From: Bacillota bacterium
GTDB lineage: Bacteria; Bacillota; Clostridia; Lachnospirales; Lachnospiraceae
Direction of reading: 5' to 3'
Assembly: GCA_023414875.1 (NCBI GenBank)
Contig: JAEZMV010000028.1
Coordinates: 62,001-126,000 of the forward strand
DNA length: 64,000 nt
Part shown: positions 18,884-28,112 of the stretch, in pieces
Layout of the letters: every line of letters starts with the position of its first letter
Numbering within the stretch: the first letter of the stretch is position 1
Notes under the pieces: model-generated
What the model was told of the DNA's origin: nothing
The model's database searches: none
The model's input: the letters and a program-made list of their open reading frames with translations, nothing else
Made by a program: the position numbers and the translations under genes

Positions 18884-18966
18884 GCTGTACATGTATACTA
18901 TATTGTAGTTATGCAGAAAATTAGGACAGATGTTAAAAAAAGGTATAGTATAGGGGGATAATTAGG

Positions 18967-19515
18967 ATGCAGAAGGATGTACAAAATGACCTCTTAGAAA
19001 AATTGCCTGCTTATGATATAGAAACCCTGATACGACAATATGGCAACGATGTCTTGCGAACAGCATATATGTATGTCAAGGATATTCATTTAGCAGAAGA
19101 TATTTTTCAAGATGTTTTTATCAAGGTAAGTCAAAAGCTTTCTACCTTTGAAGGTAATTCCAGCATTAAAACATGGATCATACGTATAACAATTAATACC
19201 TGTAAGGACTATTTAAAGAGTGCCTGGAACCGACGGGTCGTACCCATGATGGAATATCAGGAGGACGCGATCATCAGTGAATCTGATTATGATGATGTGG
19301 AAAAACAGGATACGAAGGAATTGATTAAGAAATCAGTGCTTTCCTTACCGGCAAAATATAAGGATGTTGTACTCTGCGTTTACTTTCAGGATATGACGAT
19401 AACCGAGGCGGCAAATGCGCTTAATATTGCGGAGGGGACTGCCAAGAGCCGGCTGTCAAGAGCGAGACAAAAGCTAAAATCATTATTGGAAGGGAGGATT
19501 TCAGATGAACTATAA
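18967..19515 (+). CDS. ECF-family RNA polymerase sigma factor
   Basis: An extracytoplasmic-function sigma factor of 182 residues that would direct RNA polymerase to stress promoters. Region 2 spans about 24-90 (YMYVKDIHLAEDIFQDVFIKV and the aromatic FEGNSSIKTWI), followed by a short linker with acidic residues, and region 4 at about 118-175 with the helix-turn-helix MTITEAANALNIAEGTAKSR. The next gene overlaps its last 11 bases and codes for a single-span membrane protein, the normal arrangement with an anti-sigma factor. The specific group and stimulus are unknown. Confidence 0.93.
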   Translation: MQKDVQNDLLEKLPAYDIETLIRQYGNDVLRTAYMYVKDIHLAEDIFQDVFIKVSQKLSTFEGNSSIKTWIIRITINTCKDYLKSAWNRRVVPMMEYQEDAIISESDYDDVEKQDTKELIKKSVLSLPAKYKDVVLCVYFQDMTITEAANALNIAEGTAKSRLSRARQKLKSLLEGRISDEL

Positions 19516-20569
19516 CGATAAAAAGAATACGGAACATGATGACATGAATATCAAAACACATCTGAACACTTCTCTTGAACTTGACGGAATTAGTGTATCA
19601 GAGGATTTAATAAATAGAACCCTGCAAGCAATCAAGCAGCAGGCACCCCAGGAGATGGAAGAAAGACCGATTAGTTCGGATAAGAAGGTAATTGCCTGGA
19701 ATAGATATGTACGTGGTTTGGCAGGAATAGCAGCAGCAATTGTTGTAGTAGTGGTTGGATATAGTATTATAAATAATATGGGAATGCAATTTAGTAAATC
19801 GTCCGATAAAGCATCTGATTCTCAGGAGCTTAATTTAAGTGAAGCAAAGATGGATATAGCGTCAAAAGAAGATGCTGACGGCTCATTCAAAATGGAGGAT
19901 GAGGTCGCTGCCAATGATAAAAACATGGCAGAAAATAGTACTTCAGCAACGGTTGAAAGCACAGAGGATAGTGTAGGGCAGGCTCAGGAAACGAAAGAGA
20001 ATGATGAAAAAGGAACATTACAATTTAAGATAACAGCAGATACAGCATCGCCAGCCGAGAATAGTGGAACAGGAACAAATGATTCTTATGGGACTGAAGC
20101 CCAGTCCGAAGCGGGTAGAATAGCCATGGATCAGGATAAAAATGCTGAAGCAACCGGGGATGAGTCACAATCTAAATTAACTTCAATCTCAGGAGGGAAA
20201 GAAGAAACAGTAATATTGACCTTCCGAGACATTTTCCTTTCAGAACCAAATTTAGCAGAGTATATCACAATTACGGATGAGGTAAATAATACATCACTAA
20301 CGCTGACGGAGCAGAAGGACATTCAGGATTTCTATTCAGTAATGGATCAGCATCAGTTTACTTATGATGTGAATTCTTCATCGACACAGAATTATACGGT
20401 AGAGGTTAAGACCCCCCAACCGGAGGATAGCCTCTATACTATGGTGATTGGGGAATCTATCTCAGTTAATTATACCTCCGGTGATGTGGTCAGCAGTGGT
20501 ATCTTTCATGCAGTAGATAGTGCGCTGCTTAAGCAGAGCTTAGATGAGTTCATTCAAAAATATAAGTAA
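19505..20569 (+). CDS. Probable membrane anti-sigma factor
   Basis: The protein has 354 residues: a cytoplasmic N-terminal part of about 70, one membrane segment at 71-91 (GLAGIAAAIVVVVVGY), then a long Ser/Thr/Asp/Glu-rich extracytoplasmic linker and a folded C-terminal domain of about 120 residues. There is no HxxxCxxC zinc motif in the N-terminal part, so it is not a standard zinc anti-sigma domain. The assignment rests on overlap with the sigma gene, topology, and its GGGAGG ribosome site inside that gene. The outer domain could sense the signal; that is inference. Confidence 0.7.
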   Translation: MNYNDKKNTEHDDMNIKTHLNTSLELDGISVSEDLINRTLQAIKQQAPQEMEERPISSDKKVIAWNRYVRGLAGIAAAIVVVVVGYSIINNMGMQFSKSSDKASDSQELNLSEAKMDIASKEDADGSFKMEDEVAANDKNMAENSTSATVESTEDSVGQAQETKENDEKGTLQFKITADTASPAENSGTGTNDSYGTEAQSEAGRIAMDQDKNAEATGDESQSKLTSISGGKEETVILTFRDIFLSEPNLAEYITITDEVNNTSLTLTEQKDIQDFYSVMDQHQFTYDVNSSSTQNYTVEVKTPQPEDSLYTMVIGESISVNYTSGDVVSSGIFHAVDSALLKQSLDEFIQKYK

Positions 20570-20681
20570 TAGGATGAGGGTGACAGGACAGAACATAGTT
20601 CCTTCGCGGTATTAAATTGTCGAGTGTAAGTTACTAGTATGGCTTTTGAAGCTCTAATCTATAACGAATAAAGAAAAAATA

Positions 20682-20733
20682 AGGTTCTTGTAAACTCTCC
20701 GTAAAGGAATGCTACAAGAACCTGTCTTTATTT
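20682..20733. terminator. Bidirectional terminator between convergent genes
   Basis: AGGTTCTTGTA (20682-20692) pairs perfectly with TACAAGAACCT (20713-20723). On the minus strand it is followed by TTATTTTTTC, a good T run for the small minus-strand gene; on the plus strand by GTCTTTATTT for the anti-sigma gene. Confidence 0.8.
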
Positions 20734-20757
20734 AAATAATAAATCTGTGTCAGAGTA

Positions 20758-21003
20758 TTATTCTTCCGGAGTGCTTTCAGCATCATCCAAGCTGCCATCC
20801 TCACCGGTTATATCAATGGATACATATTCTCTGGAATCACTTTCAGGATCTTCCTCGGTGTCAAAATCCTCGAAATCATCCTCAAAATCGTCAAAATCAT
20901 CGGAAGTATCCTTTTTGATAAATTTCTTATAGAGATAATAGGCTCCTGCTGCAGCGGTTGCTAATGCGACAGTACCAAATATAAACTTTCCAAGCTTTTT
21001 CAT
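20758..21003 (-). CDS. Small acidic single-span membrane protein
   Basis: This 81-residue protein has a short basic start, one hydrophobic segment (FIFGTVALATAAAGAYYLY, about 7-25), a KKFIKK stretch and then a very acidic tail (DDFDDFEDDFEDFD and on). The layout resembles YtxH-like envelope-associated proteins, but I do not recognise a defined family. GGAAGG lies ahead of the ATG, and a bidirectional terminator follows. It is convergent with the anti-sigma gene and divergent from the glycosyltransferase across 252 bases. Probably real; function unknown. Confidence 0.75.
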   Translation of the reverse strand: MKKLGKFIFGTVALATAAAGAYYLYKKFIKKDTSDDFDDFEDDFEDFDTEEDPESDSREYVSIDITGEDGSLDDAESTPEE

Positions 21004-21255
21004 ACGCTATAACTTCCTTTCCATTTTTATATTAATTATATACTATTATTTCATTATAATTCGGATTTGGCAAAAAATAAAGTAAAAGTTCTATAAACTT
21101 GAAAATATTACTAGTTCTTATTACATGTTTTCTACTTTTATTATATGTAGTTTTCTGTTTAATTTACGAATATTACCTTTACTTTTGCCAATAAATATTT
21201 TATGATGAAATAGCTGTGAGATATATGTATCTTAGGGAAAGGTAGGAGGTTTACA

Positions 21256-22458
21256 ATGAATATAGGCTTATTTTCGGAGACCTATTATCCCGAAATCAAT
21301 GGAGTTGCAAACTCGGTCTATTTATTAAAAACCGAATTGGAAAATAGAGGACATCATGTTTATGTTTTTACGACAACTACCCCTGGAGCACCGGAGCATG
21401 AGCATAATGTATTCCGTGTTCCAAGTATTCCGTTTATTTTTATTACGGAACGTAGAGTAGGTTTGTTTTATCAGCCAAAACTTGCACATATTATTAAAAA
21501 GATGAATTTAGATATTATTCATACTCATACAGAATTTTCGTTAGGAATTTTTGGACGCATTATGGCAAGAGAATTAAAGCTTCCAATTGTACACACTTAT
21601 CATACAATTTATGAAGATTATACACATTACCTGACCAGATTCAAGGCACTGGACCGGAGGGCAAAGGCCTTTGCAAGAACATATTCCAAGGTCTGCTGCA
21701 ATACCGTGGAGCAGGTGATAGTTCCGACGGATAAGACAAAGCAGCTGCTTATGAACTACAGTGTTCATAAGGACATCGCAGTAATACCAACCGGAGTTGA
21801 TCTAAGCAAATTTGATCGTAGCAAATATCCGGAGCAGGAGGTCAACTCTTTAAAAAGTAAATATAACCTAAAGCCTCAGGATAAGGTTATGATCTATATA
21901 GGAAGGGTTTCACAGGAGAAAAACATTGAGGAAATTATCAATGCGATGCCGGAATATATGAAAACCAGGGATGAGGTTAAGTTTGTTATTGTAGGCAGCG
22001 GTCCTGCACTGGAGAAGTTAGAAAATCTGGTAATCCAGTTAAAGCTTACAGACCGGTTCGTATTCACCGGCTCGCAGCCCTGGGATACCATCGGTTTATT
22101 TTATCAGATGGGAGATGTATTTGTAAGTGCATCCCGGAGTGAAACGCAGGGTCTTACCTACATTGAGGCGATGGCATCAGGATTGCCGATCGTGGCGAGA
22201 GAGGATAAATGTCTCGAGGACATATTAGAGCAGGGTAAAAACGGGTACTCCTTCACGAATAAGGAGGAGCTTTATCATGGTCTCGATCAGATTTTATTTT
22301 TGGACAAGTTGACTAACTACGGTGAGAATGCCATAGAAAAGGTAAAAAAGTATTCAACGCAGGAGTTTGCGTATCAGATAGAAAGGGTATATCAGCAGGT
22401 AGTATCCAGAGACCGGGTATTCTGTAAGAGACCTGCCTACGATACGAAAAGAATATAA
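21256..22458 (+). CDS. GT4 glycosyltransferase, diacylglycerol glucosyltransferase-like
   Basis: The 400-residue protein has a GT-B fold: the N-terminal motif FSETYYPEINGVANSVY, HTHTEFSLG, a middle YIGRVSQEKNIE and the C-terminal nucleotide-sugar motif SETQGLTYIEAMASGLP containing the EX7E acidic pair. The N-terminal signature is typical of processive glucosyltransferases that add glucose to 1,2-diacylglycerol to make membrane glycolipids and teichoic-acid anchors. Strong ribosome site TAGGAGG. It is followed by an unrelated fusion gene. Family sure; acceptor lipid inferred from similarity pattern only. Confidence 0.88.
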   Translation: MNIGLFSETYYPEINGVANSVYLLKTELENRGHHVYVFTTTTPGAPEHEHNVFRVPSIPFIFITERRVGLFYQPKLAHIIKKMNLDIIHTHTEFSLGIFGRIMARELKLPIVHTYHTIYEDYTHYLTRFKALDRRAKAFARTYSKVCCNTVEQVIVPTDKTKQLLMNYSVHKDIAVIPTGVDLSKFDRSKYPEQEVNSLKSKYNLKPQDKVMIYIGRVSQEKNIEEIINAMPEYMKTRDEVKFVIVGSGPALEKLENLVIQLKLTDRFVFTGSQPWDTIGLFYQMGDVFVSASRSETQGLTYIEAMASGLPIVAREDKCLEDILEQGKNGYSFTNKEELYHGLDQILFLDKLTNYGENAIEKVKKYSTQEFAYQIERVYQQVVSRDRVFCKRPAYDTKRI

Positions 22459-22539
22459 GAATCTAGAGACATAAAAGTATAAATAGTATTTCGTAACTTT
22501 CAAATGTATGATTTGGATTTAGACTACAGGGGGATTGGC

Positions 22540-23478
22540 ATGAAGAATCGAGTAAAAGAAGCACAGAACCTGTTTCAAGACGGTTATAATTGCGCTCAAT
22601 CAGTATTTGCTGCATATAGTGACCTTTATGGTCTTGATCGTGATACTGCCTTAAAGATATCTTCCTCTTTTGGAGGAGGAGTTGGCCGTATGAGAGAAAT
22701 CTGCGGGGCTGTTTCTGGAATGTGCATGATAGCCGGGTTAGAAACAGGTACCTCCAAGAAAATGGATGACGAGGGTAAGAAGTATAATTACGAAGTTGTC
22801 CAAAAGCTAACAGAAGAATTTAAAAGCATCAGTGGCTCTATCATCTGTAGAGAACTGTTAGGATTAGACGGGAAGGAAGAAAAAGATACAACTCCGCAAA
22901 AAAGAACGGAGGAGTATTATAATACCAGACCCTGTGAACAATTGGTTATGGATGCAGCGGAGGTAATACAAAGAGTATTGTATAATCTTTCGATTATTTC
23001 GGTAATGACAAAGGAGCAAATCAGAGAAGTATCCGAACTCGCTGAAGAAGTATGGCATGAGCATTATGATTCCATCATCGGTAAGGAACAGGTTAACTAT
23101 ATGATAGAGAAGTTCCAATCGGAAGTTGCGATGAAGGATCAGATGCAAAACAGCGGCTACCTATATTATCAGTTAAAGAATTATGGGGGGCATGTTGGGT
23201 ATTTTGCAATTCAGAAGAACTCCGATGCATTGTTCTTAAGTAAAATCTATATCGCTAAAAAATATCGTGGCAGGGATTATTCCAGAAGGGCATTGGAGTA
23301 TATGGAACAATTATGCCGTGAATGGAAGCTTGATAAAATTTGGCTTACAGTTAACCGTCATAATGAAAACAGCATAAAAGTATATGAGAAGCTTGGTTTT
23401 GAAAGAACCGGCTCGAAGGTAACGGATATTGGTTGTGGCTATGTGATGGATGATTATATTATGGAGAAGAAGTTATAG
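22540..23478 (+). CDS. Fusion of a C_GCAxxG_C_C redox-type domain and a GNAT acetyltransferase
   Basis: I start at ATG 22540, after AGGGGG (22528-22533). Residues 1 to about 145 form a Cys-rich domain: YNCAQSV, FGGGVGRMREICGAVSGMCM, ICRELLG and RPCEQLV, the pattern of the C_GCAxxG_C_C family, thought to bind metal or act in redox. Residues about 155-312 form a GNAT N-acetyltransferase with the acetyl-CoA loop KKYRGRDYSRRAL and YEKLGFERTG. The frame is open through the junction, so this is one 312-residue protein as sequenced. These domains are normally separate. Substrate unknown. Confidence 0.85.
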   Translation: MKNRVKEAQNLFQDGYNCAQSVFAAYSDLYGLDRDTALKISSSFGGGVGRMREICGAVSGMCMIAGLETGTSKKMDDEGKKYNYEVVQKLTEEFKSISGSIICRELLGLDGKEEKDTTPQKRTEEYYNTRPCEQLVMDAAEVIQRVLYNLSIISVMTKEQIREVSELAEEVWHEHYDSIIGKEQVNYMIEKFQSEVAMKDQMQNSGYLYYQLKNYGGHVGYFAIQKNSDALFLSKIYIAKKYRGRDYSRRALEYMEQLCREWKLDKIWLTVNRHNENSIKVYEKLGFERTGSKVTDIGCGYVMDDYIMEKKL

Positions 23479-23544
23479 CAACCGTTATACAAACAGTTAC
23501 CAAATTATGATTTGTAAGAAAAAATTAAGTAATTCGACAAGATT

Positions 23545-23573
23545 TTGACATTTAAAATATGTTATGATACGAT
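23545..23573 (+). promoter_or_regulatory. Promoter of the Ig-like surface protein gene
   Basis: Perfect TTGACA (23545-23550), a 17-base spacer and TACGAT (23568-23573), about 80 bases before the start codon. Confidence 0.7.
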
Positions 23574-23654
23574 ATATAGTAGTAAGCTTGCAAAGGATAC
23601 ATAAGCATAATGTTGCAGAAGACATGTAACAGGAAGAATTTAGGAGGAATGGAA

Positions 23655-26198
23655 ATGAAGCTATTTCTGAAAAGAAAAATATTTTTGGTTTTTGCATTAG
23701 TATTTGCTATACCAATATTGTGCAATCAGAATACTGCTGTAGTAAGTGCAGCAGCGAAGACCCCGACCTTTGTGAAAGGTAAAGTTGAAATTGTCGGAGC
23801 CGGTGAAACCTATCAGCTGGCAATAAAAGACAAGGTCGCAAAAAGTAAGTATAGCTGGTCCTCTTCGAATAAGTCTGTAGCCAAAGTTTCAAGTAAGGGA
23901 TTGGTTACCTCAGTAAATAAGGGAACAGCAACAGTTAAATGTAAGATTACATATCCTTCAAAGAAAACAAAAACTCTTTCCTGCAAGGTCACAGTAACGA
24001 TACCTGCAAAAGAGATTACCATTAGTAATGCTCCTTTGGTGAATGGGGCATATCAGCTATCCAAAGGCAGCACAATGGATTTTAATTATACCGTTAAACC
24101 TGAGAATACCTCGGATAAAGCTTATTGGTATGTCGATGGTGGTGATCCAAGCTGTATCCGAATCGATAATGCAGCAGAAGGCATTGTTACCGGTCTCAAA
24201 ACCGGTAAAGTAGTCCTAAGGGTAAGAGCGGCAAAAGCTGCGACAAAAGCATCGGCAGCAAAGAGTACCATTGATGACTCGGTCATTATTGAGGTAGTCG
24301 CACCGACAGCTACCGTAAAGAGTGCAGATATCATCAGTTCCAATGAGATCAAAGTTGTTTTTGACAGCCCGGTTAATTCGAACACAGTCATTGGTGCTAA
24401 TAAAAAGTTGTCAGAAAATATAGATATATCAGTCAGAAAAAATGTTAAGGGCGTTTGGGCTCAGGATCCCGGAGCACTTACCGCAGTTTTATCCAGCGAT
24501 GGAAGGACATTGACCATAACCACCGAGAAGATGTTAAGTGGAGAATATGGTATTAACTTCTCTTCAAAGATATTGACCACGGAAGGTCTTCCGTTGGAGG
24601 AATACTACAAGCAATTATCTTATATCGATACGGTAGCTCCATATTATATTAATACAACCTTGGATGATACCGGCATGATAGCAACCATTAATTTCAATGA
24701 GGTAATTGATTTTACGAACTTTAAGGTAATGAATCCTGCCGTTGTTCCAAGCGGTACTATGAATTCAGTAACCTCTAGTATTTTAAGTACAACATCAAAT
24801 TACATCGTGAATGAAGATAAGAAGTCGGTGTCCATTAACTTGTCAAATATAGCACAAGGTGATCATGCCAGAATATTATCTGTAACGATAACCGGAATTA
24901 AAGATATGGCTGGAAATATACCGGCAAGCTTTGCCTTGGTCGCATATCTGCAGACTGACAATACACCGAAACCACAGGCCAGATTGATTAATATTGTACG
25001 TACCTCTTATAACACTCTTACCGCAAACTTTGACCGGGCGATTAAGTTCGGAGGCTACTTACAAATAGGCGGAGCACAGATGGTAGGTGTTATAGATGCT
25101 AAGGATGGTAAAAAGGTTAACTTTACAATAACAGAGGCACAGGCACAATTAACGGGTATTCAAAAGGTAAGTATAGGCTTCTGGAATAGTTATAATGTTA
25201 TTTCAACAGATACCTCGGCTAACACATACGTTGACCGCATGATTGATTTCACTGCAGATAGGACGAGTCCTTTCTTAGTAAACTATGCATATGATGCAGC
25301 TACCGGAATACTGACACTGACCTATAATGAAGAGGTTACTCTCAGGGTGGCATCCGGTATCTTCAGTTCAACATTTTCAACCACTAACGGAGAAATCAGA
25401 CCGGGTAATAACATTAACTATGCTTCGATTAATCATTCCGAAGGTAATAATATTATCAAATTAAAAATTACGAATATGAACTTGATAGGAACCTATAACT
25501 TTGCACTGGAACAGGGCTTTGCTATAGATAGCTTCAACAATCAGGCTATGAGAAGAGAATTAACAATCAGCAGTCAGACCTCAACAGAATTACCGGCACC
25601 TGATAATATTTATCAATCACCCGATAATCTGAGTCAGATTTATATTCATTTTGCTAATATGGTGGATAAGCAGTCTGCAGAAACGATTAGTAACTATTCA
25701 ATAGCAGGAGTTCCTATCCAGGCAGCAGAATTGAAAATTAATGCCTCTGATCTGGGTGCTACGGTAGTCCTTACGGTAGCCGACGGTGCGATTACGATCA
25801 GCACTCCCCGTCCAATAACCATTGCCGGAGTAAAGGGCCATAACAATTATTATACCGCTATAACCGCTTACACTAGAACCATAGATCTGAAGGAAAACCA
25901 AAGACCTTCCTATCAAAGCGCTACCTTTAACCGCACTACTAACAGTGTAATCTTGAACCTTAGTGAACAGATTACGGGATCGATGACATATAAGGTGACA
26001 CAGACCCTTGTAGCGGGACAGACGCCGATAGATTATACAGGTTCAATTACAGTAACCGGTAACACGGTAGTACTTAATCTCACAGGAATACCGGTTAACA
26101 ACTACATGCTTAAGGTTGATATCATAACTACTAATATCAAGGATCTAACTGGTAACACAGCAATCTTACCTGCTTCAATACCTGTTCAGGTTTATTAA
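23655..26198 (+). CDS. Secreted multi-domain Ig-like surface protein
   Basis: I start at ATG 23655, seven bases after AGGAGG. The 847-residue protein has a signal peptide (KRKIFLVFALVFAIPIL, cleavage near residue 33), then a Big_2-type bacterial Ig domain at about 40-120 (YSWSSSNKSVAKVSSKGLVT), a second Big_2-like stretch at about 125-220 (GIVTGLKTGKVVLRVRA), and a long series of SbsA-like or Big_5-like beta-sandwich repeats to the C-terminus. No LPxTG, SLH or catalytic motif was seen, so it is probably an adhesion or surface-layer-type protein with an unclear mode of attachment. Confidence 0.85.
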   Translation: MKLFLKRKIFLVFALVFAIPILCNQNTAVVSAAAKTPTFVKGKVEIVGAGETYQLAIKDKVAKSKYSWSSSNKSVAKVSSKGLVTSVNKGTATVKCKITYPSKKTKTLSCKVTVTIPAKEITISNAPLVNGAYQLSKGSTMDFNYTVKPENTSDKAYWYVDGGDPSCIRIDNAAEGIVTGLKTGKVVLRVRAAKAATKASAAKSTIDDSVIIEVVAPTATVKSADIISSNEIKVVFDSPVNSNTVIGANKKLSENIDISVRKNVKGVWAQDPGALTAVLSSDGRTLTITTEKMLSGEYGINFSSKILTTEGLPLEEYYKQLSYIDTVAPYYINTTLDDTGMIATINFNEVIDFTNFKVMNPAVVPSGTMNSVTSSILSTTSNYIVNEDKKSVSINLSNIAQGDHARILSVTITGIKDMAGNIPASFALVAYLQTDNTPKPQARLINIVRTSYNTLTANFDRAIKFGGYLQIGGAQMVGVIDAKDGKKVNFTITEAQAQLTGIQKVSIGFWNSYNVISTDTSANTYVDRMIDFTADRTSPFLVNYAYDAATGILTLTYNEEVTLRVASGIFSSTFSTTNGEIRPGNNINYASINHSEGNNIIKLKITNMNLIGTYNFALEQGFAIDSFNNQAMRRELTISSQTSTELPAPDNIYQSPDNLSQIYIHFANMVDKQSAETISNYSIAGVPIQAAELKINASDLGATVVLTVADGAITISTPRPITIAGVKGHNNYYTAITAYTRTIDLKENQRPSYQSATFNRTTNSVILNLSEQITGSMTYKVTQTLVAGQTPIDYTGSITVTGNTVVLNLTGIPVNNYMLKVDIITTNIKDLTGNTAILPASIPVQVY

Positions 26199-26263
26199 TC
26201 GGAAGTTGGGGAAGAAGTAAACAATATCAAAAAGAAGATAGAATTAAATAAAGGCTAGAGAGG

Positions 26264-26306
26264 AAGTGCTCTCATAATTCATTTGAGTTTTGAGGGCACT
26301 TACTTT
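26264..26306 (+). terminator. Terminator-like hairpin after the Ig-like gene
   Basis: AAGTGCTCTCA (26264-26274) pairs with TGAGGGCACTT (26291-26301) with one G-U pair; ACTTTAT follows, which is a weak T tract. Confidence 0.55.
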
Positions 26307-26352
26307 ATACAGGAAAAGTGATATACATACAAATGAAGTGGAGGATACGAAT

Positions 26353-26748
26353 ATGTATGAATTTAAAGATGAATTTCGTACAGGAATTGATAGTATTGAT
26401 CAGGAGCATGCAAAGCTTTTTGAAATTGCCAATAGAGCATATGAGACCTTAATGGACGAATTTATTCCGGATAAATATGATTATATTGTGGATATCCTGA
26501 ATGAATTAAAGGAATATGCCGTGTTCCATTTTGAACATGAAGAAGAGTATATGATGAGTATCCGGTATAAAAAGTTGATTTCACAGAGAGCAGAGCATCA
26601 GGAATTCGGCGAAAAAATAGCCGAATACAATCTGGATGAAGTTGATGAAAATCAAAAGGGAGTTATATTAGAGCTTTTAGACTTCTTAAATGATTGGCTC
26701 ATTCATCACATTCTGGAGAGTGATAAACTCATCGGAGAGCAGGCATAA
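26353..26748 (+). CDS. Bacteriohemerythrin with one altered iron ligand
   Basis: A 131-residue four-helix oxygen-binding di-iron protein; start ATG 26353 follows GTGGAGG. Ligand motifs seen are DQEH (H19), HFEHE (H59 and E63), AEH (H82) and HHILESD (H119 and D124). The usual HxxxH on the third helix reads QxxxH here (Q78-H82), so one His ligand appears replaced by Gln. In anaerobes these proteins are thought to bind or detoxify oxygen. It is a single-domain form with no sensor fusion and is followed by its own terminator. Confidence 0.88.
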   Translation: MYEFKDEFRTGIDSIDQEHAKLFEIANRAYETLMDEFIPDKYDYIVDILNELKEYAVFHFEHEEEYMMSIRYKKLISQRAEHQEFGEKIAEYNLDEVDENQKGVILELLDFLNDWLIHHILESDKLIGEQA

Positions 26749-26778
26749 ACTAGAATAAGTATAATTAATAACCAAGGG

Positions 26779-26825
26779 GCTGCTGCAAAACTATTATTTA
26801 TTAGTTGAGTAACAGCTTTCTTTTT
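26779..26825 (+). terminator. Terminator after the bacteriohemerythrin gene
   Basis: GCTG (26779-26782) pairs with CAGC (26813-26816), and AACTA pairs with TAGTT inside an internal loop; TTTCTTTTT follows. A stretch of about 290 bases without a convincing gene separates it from the next lipoprotein gene. Confidence 0.55.
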
Positions 26826-27116
26826 AATGCGAGATGACATTACAACCTGGTTTGATCAAGAGTTGTCATGTTTGAAAAAGAAATAAACAGTCTGTATCTT
26901 ACCGTAAAAGAATGTGATCAAGTCTTTGAAAAGATGTTGTACTATGTCGAAAATTGTAGTAAAATATGGAAGAATACATAATTTCATAGTGTTTATATTT
27001 TTCGCAGGGATAATTAGAAAAGCTCAGGGAGTGTGGGGAGCGGTATCTTTTGAAATCATGTTTCATGTCGAAAAAACCAAGGACAGCTCTTCAAAAGAAG
27101 AAGGAGGAAAAATATA

Positions 27117-28088
27117 ATGAAAAAAGTTATAGCACTTGCGCTGGTTCTAATACTCGCGCTCTCTCTCGTTGCTTGCGGCGGTGATAACAAAAGCAACAGC
27201 CCGTCAGATAACGGCAAAAAGAACGACAGCCAGTTCGACAGTGACGACAACAGCAACAGCCCAACTGACAGTGACAATAGCGATAATAGCTCATCCGATA
27301 GCGACAACAAGGATAACAGTCCGTCTGTTCCACCGGTAAGCGCAATGACAGATAGTAAAATCTTTGTGGATTTGGTGGAAGTACAGACCGTTATACCTCC
27401 ACAGACCGTCGATAACGTAATCATGGTGCCTGTGCAGGCAGTTATGGAAACGATCGGATATGAAGTGAATTGGAAATCAGAGGAACAGCGGTTAGAAGTT
27501 TGGGAGCCATCCAATCAGCATCCTACGATTATCTTAGACATTGGGATCAAAACCGCGTATTACGAGAAACATGCTCCAGAGCTTGATGATTGCGTTTCCT
27601 ACGAGGCAACGCTTGATTCTCCTCCGGTTTTAGTAGATGGAACAATGATCGTACCCCTTAGTTTTATTTCAGAGGCAATCGATTATACAGTCGATGACAC
27701 AGTGGATACATCGGATATTTACCTATTCTCCCCGTATTATATGGAAAATCAAATTGGTGAAGGCATTGGCGAGACGCAGCCCGAGACAGATGAAAGTGGC
27801 GAAGGAATAGGCGAAACGCAGCCTGTGACAGAGGATGAAAAGAATTATGTTTTAAGCATCCGGACGGAGAGCTGGCTTGACCTAGAGCCGGAGCAGAAGG
27901 ATGAGGTTCTTTCCATCATCGCCCGCTGGTGGGATTTGGTTGACGGATATGTGGTGGAGGATTTTGATTCAGTGCTTGCTGATTTGGATCATCAGATGGA
28001 AACATACTTTAGAAACAGCGTAGATGAAGGTATACTTCAAACCGCGTGTGATATTTATGGACTTGATGTTACAAAGTATATTCAATAA
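27117..28088 (+). CDS. Lipoprotein with copper-amine-oxidase-N-like stalk domain
   Basis: The 323-residue protein starts with a lipoprotein signal (ALALVLILALSLVAC, lipobox Cys at 20), then a Ser/Asp/Asn-rich spacer of about 45 residues, and a domain at about 75-205 with the paired pattern VIMVPVQAVMETIGYEVNW and TMIVPLSFISEAIDY, typical of the copper amine oxidase N-terminal (stalk) domain. No amine oxidase catalytic domain is present. Two copies of GEGIGETQP occur near 220-240, and the last 70 residues are helical. AAGGAGG precedes the ATG. Role unknown; an exported, membrane-tethered protein. Confidence 0.8.
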   Translation: MKKVIALALVLILALSLVACGGDNKSNSPSDNGKKNDSQFDSDDNSNSPTDSDNSDNSSSDSDNKDNSPSVPPVSAMTDSKIFVDLVEVQTVIPPQTVDNVIMVPVQAVMETIGYEVNWKSEEQRLEVWEPSNQHPTIILDIGIKTAYYEKHAPELDDCVSYEATLDSPPVLVDGTMIVPLSFISEAIDYTVDDTVDTSDIYLFSPYYMENQIGEGIGETQPETDESGEGIGETQPVTEDEKNYVLSIRTESWLDLEPEQKDEVLSIIARWWDLVDGYVVEDFDSVLADLDHQMETYFRNSVDEGILQTACDIYGLDVTKYIQ

Positions 28089-28112
28089 GGTAGCGGTCAT
28101 TACAAGAGAGAA

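Noticed and set aside
26914..27117. Plus-strand ORF of 67 codons before the stalk-domain lipoprotein
   Set aside because: It has no ribosome site, a GTG start and no recognisable sequence; it ends on the start codon of the real gene by chance.
27117..28088. Copper amine oxidase enzyme
   Set aside because: Only the N-terminal stalk-type domain pattern is present; the catalytic domain and its Tyr cofactor motif are absent.
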